Below, piece by piece: positions 56,368-64,000 of a DNA stretch of 64,000 nt (position 1 is the first letter of the stretch; every line of letters starts with the position of its first letter). The position numbers and the translations under genes are program-made. This stretch comes from Malaya genurostris. Taxonomy: Eukaryota; Arthropoda; Insecta; Diptera; Culicidae. The notes beneath the pieces are model-generated. The model was given only the letters and a program-made list of their open reading frames with translations, had not been told where the DNA came from and ran no database searches. The DNA lies in NCBI RefSeq assembly GCF_030247185.1, contig NC_080571.1:41896002-41960001 (forward strand), read 5' to 3'.

Positions 56368-56570
56368 TTTGAAGACGATCTGCAAAACCTTACAAGATAT
56401 CGATCTAAATTTTTCGTAATAGAGAACCTAAATGTAAAATATATTGAGTTCATATTCAACTCTCTGTTTGTTATTTTTCAGTTCTATTTCCAAATAGTCC
56501 AGCGTGTTTCTATTATGTGAGGAAACCTCGTGCAGTCGATTTGGTTCTAACAGATCAAAGTCACATTTTC
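56368..56570 (+). pseudogene. Endonuclease fragment of a Juan-like element
   Basis: The translated phrases DLQNLTRYRSKFFVI and, after a shift, SIWF / TDQSHI-like text parallel residues ~125-200 of the ORF2 at 45938. Both ends are truncated. Confidence 0.7.
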
Positions 56571-58205
56571 TTTTTTTTCGGTTGTGGAAGTTTCAACCTT
56601 GAGGTCTATTGCCTCTTCAGGTCAGACAAACATCGAATTTCGTCTCGCCTATAATTCATATTTTCGGACGCAGTGTGGTCAAACGGGCTACAATGAACGG
56701 TTGCAACGAGTTCATCGACAACATAATAGTTTTGCAGGCTCAATTATAGACTAAACACGTTTAAAATTCATTGACAAATCCTTGGAGATTATCGGAAGGA
56801 ATGTATTTTGTGAGATCGGTTGTTCAAAACTGCTTCAATGCAAGTCTGGTGATTCTACATAGACATGTTCGATGAATGTTCGTAGCATTGCGATCACAAG
56901 ATCAATCTTCGAATAAAATTTTAGCGAGAAAATTTTACATTCAATAATTAAAACGATCATTTTATCCATACAGTGTCCATTAACTTGTACATGAACACTA
57001 AATTCGTCAAATAACCATATCAATAGTCATATGATTAGTTGAGTCACAACAACATTTTGCTGAATACTCCGTCTAGAGTTAGGGAATGACTATAAGTTAG
57101 CTTCTGAAAATTGATAACAGAAAAAATATGTATAAAAAATTTTCAACACTTCTATTGTAGCGAAGCGAATACACCAGTTGTCGTCTTTTTTTTTAGCGAA
57201 TTCATTAAACAGGGGAAGTAGATCTCACAACTAACAATTTAGGGGAAACATGTTTTCTTTATTTCTGGAGCACGGAAAAGCTTACTGGAGATAAGTTATC
57301 ATCAATCTATTATTGTCTCCAGTAGGCATTAAACCTCCTCATCTTTTGCACCAACAGATTACAGAATATCAAAATGATACATTTCATGTTATTAATCATT
57401 ATAACTATATATTCATTTCTATCAGATATGATATTTACGATTTGCATCACCCAAAGTTCGAAAAGAGGGTATGATTTCTTAAGCTACGTTCAAAGTTAGT
57501 GGATAGTATCCAATGCCGTCCGTTTTCAAGTAATTATCCACAGTTTAAAATTCAAGAAAGCAAGAAAGTTAACTCACAACTTGTTCTGTACCTTCAAGTT
57601 GCCAAAAATTCCTCGTCTACTTTAAAGCAGCAAGGAAGTGGTTATTTTCATATGCTGTGAAACTTGTGGTTGCTTGGGGAGACTCCGCTATAATTTTAAT
57701 TTGATCTTTATCTTACCAATTTGAAATTACTTCACAAAAATAAGCAACATTAAACACCAATATCAATCTATTATGATAATCATCATCTAACCATTAGCAT
57801 TCAAATGTCACTTATTATATGCGCCTATCTAAATAATTTGTAAGTTAAATGCTAAGGATCATCTCTTTGTTTGTCCTCACTGTTTCAACAGCAGAATTGT
57901 ATCATTGATTCGTACAATAATTTCATTTCCCCACGATGGTCAATATTATTCATCTAACAAATTACATTGCACACATTGCATCTAGTATTGGTAATCGAAA
58001 TCAACTAACTAAAATAGTCATATGCATTCCACCATTAAGTCATTTGGTGAGCAATGATTTCGATACCCTATTAAGCTCGAATTCGAAATGACGAATCACA
58101 TGGCTCAAGCATGCATGTAAAATCTCTGCCTTCTGGGCAATCACTTAACTGAATACGAATCGTGTACAAGTAGTTCGCTTCCAAAACATAAACTCTGAAC
58201 CAATT
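56571..58205. other. 1.6 kb, nothing recognised
   Basis: AT-rich; no coding, no clear repeat. Confidence 0.4.
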
Positions 58206-59335
58206 AATGTAATCTGGCGTACCTCAGGGCTCTCACCTAGGGCCTCTTCTTTTCATTTTACATATCAACGACATTTCCTTCATACTCTAAAATCTAAAAG
58301 TGCTTATATATGCAGACGACATGAAACTCTTCATGGAAATTAAAAAAAATCAACGACGCTGTAATATTCCAGAACGAAATCAATCTGTTGTCGACACATT
58401 TTGAAGTGCAGAAGCATGTAAATTTACACGTCTGCTTTAAAAGTAGTGTACCCTGAGGTCTCTTTTTACGCGGGGATACGTTCCGCGCAAACAAAAACCG
58501 GGTAAAAAAATCGCATAACTTTGGAAATCCTCGTAAAAAACGTGTAACTTCGGAAATCCGCGTAAAAAAAGCCGCGCAAAAAGAAACTGCATTTAAAAAA
58601 CCGCGTAAAAAAGACCCCAGTATGTTCGACACATATGTAAATCATTCTTGTAAAATTCAGTCATTTTACAAATTACGTTCTTATAATTTGAATCATACGC
58701 GGATTTATGTCATCAGTAAATTTAATAATTTTTTGCTGTGTACTCCAACTCAATATAAAAAAATGTAACACAATAACTTTCAGTAACTCTTTAAACATAT
58801 TTTTAACTCTTTAAACATATTTTTAGGAAATCAAATAGTAGAAAAAAGTAAAATTGTACGAGATTTAGGTGTAATCTTGGACTCCAAGCTGACATTTGGG
58901 GAACATTACAATACACTAATCAAAAAAGCATTTAGTATACTGAGCTTTATCAAACGCTTCAGTCATAACTTTCAAGACCCATGTACTATAAAACTGCTAT
59001 ATAGTACATATGTCCGACCCACTTTGGAATATTGCAGCCTATTATGGAATCCATATAATATTAGTCACGAAGAACGCATTGAATCGATCCAAAAACAAAT
59101 TCTTTTATATGCACTTCGTAAATTAAATTGGTCAGCATTTCCTCTACCATCATGCTGCATAGAAACAGTTAAAGAACACCGCGACTTTGCATCTTGACCT
59201 TACTATGTCAAAAACTCAAATAAAATCTCAGCTTTGTCGTAGAAATAATGCGTAGTATGTAAGTAAACATTGTAAACCATTTATATGTAGTCTACATTTG
59301 CTGGACTTAATAAATAAATAAATAAATAATAATAG
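58206..59335 (+). mobile_element. 5'-truncated RT element with AATA tail, split by a MITE
   Basis: RT block B/C reads SGVPQGSHLGPLLFILHIND, a stop, then LIYADDMKLFME (58295-58330). After the MITE it continues VRDLGVILDSKLTFGEHYN (58855-59190), with a C-terminal truncation. The tail (AATA)n lies at 59307-59335. Its protein is a relative of the old element at 48.3-49.5 kb (same DLGV.LD.KLTF context). Confidence 0.85.
58453..58620. mobile_element. Small MITE inserted in the RT element
   Basis: Ends CTGAGGTCTCTTTTTACGCG and, inverted, CTGGGGTCTTTTTTACGCGG. The inside repeats CGTAAAAAA / CGCGCAAA phrases. Confidence 0.8.
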
Positions 59336-60310
59336 TTATAATAATAATAGAAACATTAATTAAAAACAATCACAAAGCATGTTATGCAGCTGATTTAAAT
59401 ATACAAGCCACTAGCTTATCTTGAATAAAGTACACAGAAGTAACAGGAGCGCAGGCTTTAGCTTCACCCATTCAAACCCTGCGTCTGCTGTGTGTTTGAG
59501 ACATGCACAATGCTGCACTCCTGTTACTACTATAAAACAAATTCATGCTACATAGCGTTTTATGGGGTTTAATGTAAACAGTGCAACCAACCAGTTGGAA
59601 TTAAAACAATCTTTTTTTCGCTAAAAAACACTATTTTGAATGTAAAAACTATATTTCTGTTCATTTTGACCACCCTACGAGCATTGAAAATATCGCAGTC
59701 ATTATTTCTCAATTGCGATCTGGTTGCGAATTCATTCAGTAGAGAGTACTTGCACGAATCACTTCGGTGTCGAACTGGAAATTTAGCATCGAAATATCAT
59801 CGGAGACTCCTCTCCGATTCGATTATCTCTTTAGCGATATTTCTGTAGATTTTCACCATCGTCATCAAGTTTCGCTAACACAAAAAAATCACTTGTGAAT
59901 TTCGAGGTTCAGAGTTTTGTGTATGCTTGTTTTATGAACGGAAATTCTCGGAAGTGATTTTTTCAGTCACTGAGTGTTTTTAGAAAATCACTTGAACTGA
60001 TTTATTCACGAGTGACAGTGAAATGAACCTTTCCTGACCATGATTTTCCCAAACCCTGGTAACTCGATCAAGTGAAGTGCTAGGAAAGTGACTTCTTTAG
60101 CAGAGTTGCTAAAGCTATAATTTCCTATAACGTTGCAATAAAGTGCAATCAATTTTAAATTCAATTTTTATGAAAACTCCAACCACCACAAAATAATATT
60201 TAATAAAGAAAATATTTGTGTCTCGCTAATTTCCTGTTTCGGGTCACTGTGCACAGGTACGTTGATGTTACTGTAATTAAAGAAATGGGCTTTAATTTTT
60301 AATAAGCGTA
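59336..60310. other. Intergenic
   Basis: No gene. A 15-bp inverted pair lies at ~59440/59530 (AGTAACAGGAGCGCAG / CTGCACTCCTGTTACT). Confidence 0.4.
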
Positions 60311-60319
60311 TCTGGCCAT

Positions 60320-63215
60320 CCCGAATTTTTTTTCATCTAACTATTTTTTTTCGGTAAAGAACTCGAAAATATTCGACACGTTTTGTTTTATTTCAATATG
60401 GTACGTGGAATTTTCGAGATATGATTTTTTTCTGTTTCGCGTTTACTAAAAAAAAACTTTTTTCAACAGCCTATACTGTAAAATCTAATAAAGATACAAA
60501 AATTGGTCCAAGACATGAAATATGCGTAAATAACCGATTCCATAAAACAACCTTTAAAGTTAGTTTCATGAAAAAAGTTAAAAATTATTAAACAAATAAA
60601 AACATTTAAAACTTGGGCCTATTTTTTTTATTTTCTTTGTTGAAAAAAGAAGCTTTGGGGTTTAACTCAATCTTGGCAAAGTTTCAGAGTGGGAAGATTA
60701 ATACTTTCGGAGCAGTGATTTTTTTCAATCTCGACCCGCACCGGCGCACAGTGATTCAAAAGCCCAATTTCACTCTCTTAATTGATAGCTCAATAAAACG
60801 TGATTTTGGAAGTACAGTATCAGCAAAGTTGCTTAGAATGATAGAGACGCCATCTTTTAGAAAATTATATTTATGTGATTAATCCCCCTAAAGTGAGATA
60901 AAAATATCAGTTTAGCTCAAGGCCAACATAGGGCTAAGTTACTTCGACAAAGTTGTCCAGAAATTTATTTTTAACAAATTTTCAGAAGGTACTATGCCCG
61001 TAACTTGAGTGTAATTCATGATATGATGTATTTTCTGAAAAGGGTGTCCTAAAACCAGTTTTTGTAAGAAAACATATATATTTTCAATTTATATGAGTTT
61101 TTCATGTTCTACAAAATCTTTCATCATTAAAAACTACACAACTTTCTCAAACATACTATGCTGCTATCATTTTTAGAATTAATCATATTTGCCCTCCGGT
61201 TATCTTACCGAATTGAAACAAAAAAGTTTTGCCAAAAAAACTGGAGTATTCGTAAGACAGCGCATACGATGAACACATCAAGATATTTTATTACGAAAAT
61301 AGGGAATCTCGTGAGAAAAAAATGTTTATTGCGATTACGAGAACAACAAGTAAAAACTAATTTTTGAATCAAACTTTTGATGTCTTTACATTAAAGATCA
61401 TGAATAATCATATTTTACAGAAAAACAATTTCCTCTGAAGTAATAATTAAAGCCATACAATTTTACACGGTGCACACAAAACATCGTTTGCTTGCAAAAA
61501 ATCGAATTTCTCAAGAAGGGAAGAAGAAACTCGACGCAACGAATGTTTTTGAATTTTGAATTCATTTTTACACCGCGGTCTTAACTGAAACGTTGCTAAC
61601 AATAAACTGTCAAAGTTAGGATCCGATCAGTGGTGCGACATGTGTCGACAAGTTAAGTCCGTATCCGAGCGAGTTGTGCTGCTGTACGTTCCGCGCGTGC
61701 GGGTCGTGATTTGAAAAATACACTACTCCGAAAGTATTAATCTTTTCACTCTGAAACTTTGCCAAGATTAGGTTAAACCCCTAAGGCATCTTTTTTCAAC
61801 TAAAAAAAGAAAAAAAATTATGTGCAAGTTTGAATTTTTTTATTTGTTTATACATTTTTAACTATTTTCATGAAACTTACTTTAAAGGGTGTTTTATGGA
61901 ACCGTTTATTTGAAAGCGAAAGAAAAGACGCACATTTCGTTCTTGGGCCAATTTTTGTATCTTTATTAGATTTTACAGTATAGGTTGTTGAAAAAAGGCT
62001 CTTTTTAGTAAGGGGCTGTCCATAATTTCAATGAGCGCATTTTTGAAATACCTAATTATATTACTGCTTTGCCCTATTTCCTGAAAAAAATCTCCACAAT
62101 AACCGTTTACATTCTATAGGAAAACGTGTATTTGTAGATGTAAAAGCTTCTTCTTGTAAATTTGGAAATGAGTGATGCAGGAAATCATTTCTGTTGTGAT
62201 CAGTAAAAGTGCACGGAGGAGCGAATAATTGGCGAAATTAATAAATTTTGCCTAATATGAGTAAAAAAGAAAAAGATGCCTTCAAACGGTTTAACTTAAG
62301 TTATGCACTGACATTTTTTTCAGTAATTTGATTTTCTAGCATTGATAATAGTATATCATAAGAATTTCTCTTATCTGATCCTGATTTATTCAATTGTACT
62401 CCATTTTAAAAAGGGCGGGAGATCAACGATTTCAGACGTAGATCATGCCATGTCTTATTTTGATCATCTGTGATTTTCCTCCACCAACATCAAAGCTTAT
62501 CGAATCATCCAATGATTGAACTTACATAAATCAAGAATCATTTTAGCTCAAAATCACTGCCCATTGTGTGACGGAAGATCAGTACCGATATTGATCGATG
62601 TGATTTAAAATTCACTGATCAACTGATCATGAAAAGATTCTCCGGCAGTGATCTCGTTTTGATGAGGTTTTGGTCTTTATTTTCTCAGCCCTGTATGCTA
62701 CACTAAGGAAATATTATTCTTTACCTAAAACAATAATATATCTGTGTACCCCTAGAAGGAATAAAACAGATGATTTAAATGTTTCATCAATTTCAACCAA
62801 ATACTTTTGTTAATTTATATAATTGATCTTAATAAAATAATTCCGATGATTTTGTAGTTTTAGGGATATTAATCTAATGACAGCATGTAATAAATCGATT
62901 TTTCCCTCATATTTGTATGGTTTGTCATACATATTGAGAATGTATTGAGATGAATTTTATTTATTTTGAATTCGTGACATGTGACATAGGGGGGGTGGGG
63001 GGTCTTTGCTTCTGTGACATTTTGTGACAAAGGGGGGATGGGGAGTCAAAAATCGTCAAAAAAAGCGTAACGTCTTTTATGGACAGCCCCTAAACGCGAA
63101 ACATAAAAAATCATATCTTGAAAATTCCAGGTACCATATTGAAATAAAAAAATATGTGTCGAATATTTTCGAGTTCTTTATCGAAAAAAATAGTTAGATA
63201 AAAAAAAATTTGGCT
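60320..63215. mobile_element. Foldback-type element with ~430-bp inverted arms
   Basis: The left arm (60320-60745) and right arm (61700-62010 plus 63094-63215) are inverted copies. Landmarks are CTTTTTTCAACAGCCTATAC, TGTAAAATCTAATAAAGATA and AATCTTGGCAAAGTTTCAGA, with inverse AATCTTTTCACTCTGAAACT. The right arm is interrupted by MITE copy 2. The ~950-bp centre has no recognised gene. Confidence 0.85.
62014..63090 (-). mobile_element. Harbinger-type MITE, copy 2, nested in the foldback arm
   Basis: TAA at 62011-62013 and 63091-63093. The TIR GGGGCTGTCCATAA is at both ends. Orientation is opposite to copy 1. It keeps ~170 bp (around 62740-62910) absent from copy 1 and lacks the copy-1 end segment where the SINE sits. 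Confidence 0.88.
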
Positions 63216-63419
63216 CACTGATTTTGCGTGGAATGCCCCATATATTATTGGTGAAAAGTCACCACTAGTGAGTCAACCTCGGAGTCAACACTCTTTAATT
63301 ATTGATCAACATCGCAGTAGCAATGGACACTAGCTTGTCTAATGTGCTAATGTTGCCATGGAAATAAATGTACTAGAGCGATGATTATTGTTATTATTAT
63401 ATTCCAAAGCATAGCGAAC

Positions 63420-63692
63420 GGTGAGAATTGAAATGCTACATAAACATTGTCCCGAGACTGATTGGACACCGAATGACAGCCGGTTTCTGCAGTGCATCTT
63501 GTTGCTGCGGTCGCCACGGGAAATCTTTGCCAACCCAGCGCGGATTGCATGTCCCCGGTGGCGAGCGAACAGTAGTAACATATCAAGAAACGCGAAACCA
63601 AGAAGTAGAACATCATACTGTGCTGTGCTGCCTGTGATGTTATTCCTGTGCACCACAGCTGCTGCTGCAAGCCATTAATCACCGGGAATGTG
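63420..63692 (+). other. Possible 5' non-coding exon at the right edge
   Basis: A GC-richer, non-repetitive tract ends at a donor-like GTTGTGAGTGTG (~63692), followed by a short GT-containing intron candidate and a strong acceptor at 63858. No initiator could be fixed. Confidence 0.25.
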
Positions 63693-63858
63693 TTGTGAGT
63701 GTGTATGTGTGTGTGTGCGTGTGCAGAAATAATCAGCGGCAGGTCTGAGGAAAAATTTGCATTTTGTGCACTAAAATAGTTTTGCCAACCGGTCAAAGTA
63801 CCAGGCGTCTGCTTTAATTTTGTAGGATGTTACTTTACTCATTTCAATTTCGTTTCAG

Positions 63859-63969
63859 CTACCAAGAATCATGGTGCATCACGGTGAACCATCATCAATC
63901 TTTGTCTCAAATAGCAACCAACTCAACGTTGACCTACATGAACGAAAAAAAAACATGTCTCGTAGATAA
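63859..63969 (+). CDS. Possible first coding exon, runs off or ends at the right edge
   Basis: After TTTCAATTTCGTTTCAG the sequence has ATCATGG at 63871 (G at +4). It encodes 32 residues starting MVHHGEPSSIFVSNSNQLNV before TAA. A weak donor (CTC|GTAGAT) lies just before that stop. No family is recognised, and chance cannot be excluded. Confidence 0.25.
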   Translation, partial: LPRIMVHHGEPSSIFVSNSNQLNVDLHERKKNMSRR

Positions 63970-64000
63970 AACATCCATTACCGTATTGTTGTTTAGATTC

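Overview
The window is eukaryotic, AT-rich and dominated by transposable elements. A spliced gene with consensus GT/AG introns, poly-glutamine runs encoded by mixed CAG/CAA codons, I-clade and Jockey-clade (Juan-like) non-LTR retrotransposons, tRNA-derived SINEs, mariner/Tc1 relatives and many MITEs all point to an insect, most likely a culicine mosquito. The species cannot be fixed from the sequence alone. I see no bacterial operons, CRISPR arrays, rRNA genes or viral genes.

Left part (1-13.1 kb). A complete I-clade retrotransposon (2450-8455, minus strand, both ORFs open) is bounded by an exact 13-bp target duplication and sits inside an older repeat whose right half holds three ~265-bp tandem units. 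An internally deleted mariner follows (10197-10918). The only convincing host gene is on the minus strand at 11192-13094: five exons with matching splice phases encode a single-pass membrane protein with a long Gln/His-rich tail. Its 3' end, and possibly its 5' end, are not found.

Middle part (13.1-43 kb). This is intergenic or intronic sequence packed with TIR elements: a 1.96-kb element with ~170-bp inverted ends, a 1288-bp Tc1-type element with 30-bp TIRs, a MITE family with tRNA-like promoter boxes (one copy split by a 1.2-kb insertion), an inverted pair of ~1.4/0.7-kb units facing each other across 5 kb, an RT element with an ATGAATGA-type tail, an I-clade remnant lacking its RT, and a hAT MITE with 8-bp target duplications. 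A degenerate 13-bp satellite occurs in several blocks and is a repeated landing site for other elements. A GC-richer tract at 28.6-29.2 kb could be a promoter or first exon.

Right part (43-64 kb). At 43.1-50.7 kb there is a three-level nest: 13-bp satellite, then an old non-LTR element, then a Juan-like element carrying a 68-bp palindrome in its gag region. Beyond it lie a repeat with its own TATA/initiator, two Harbinger-type MITE copies with TAA duplications (one containing a SINE, the other sitting in a 2.9-kb inverted-repeat element), RT fragments, and a possible 5' end of a plus-strand gene at the extreme right.

The coding genes do not form a pathway. The window is mainly a record of nested insertions around one host gene.
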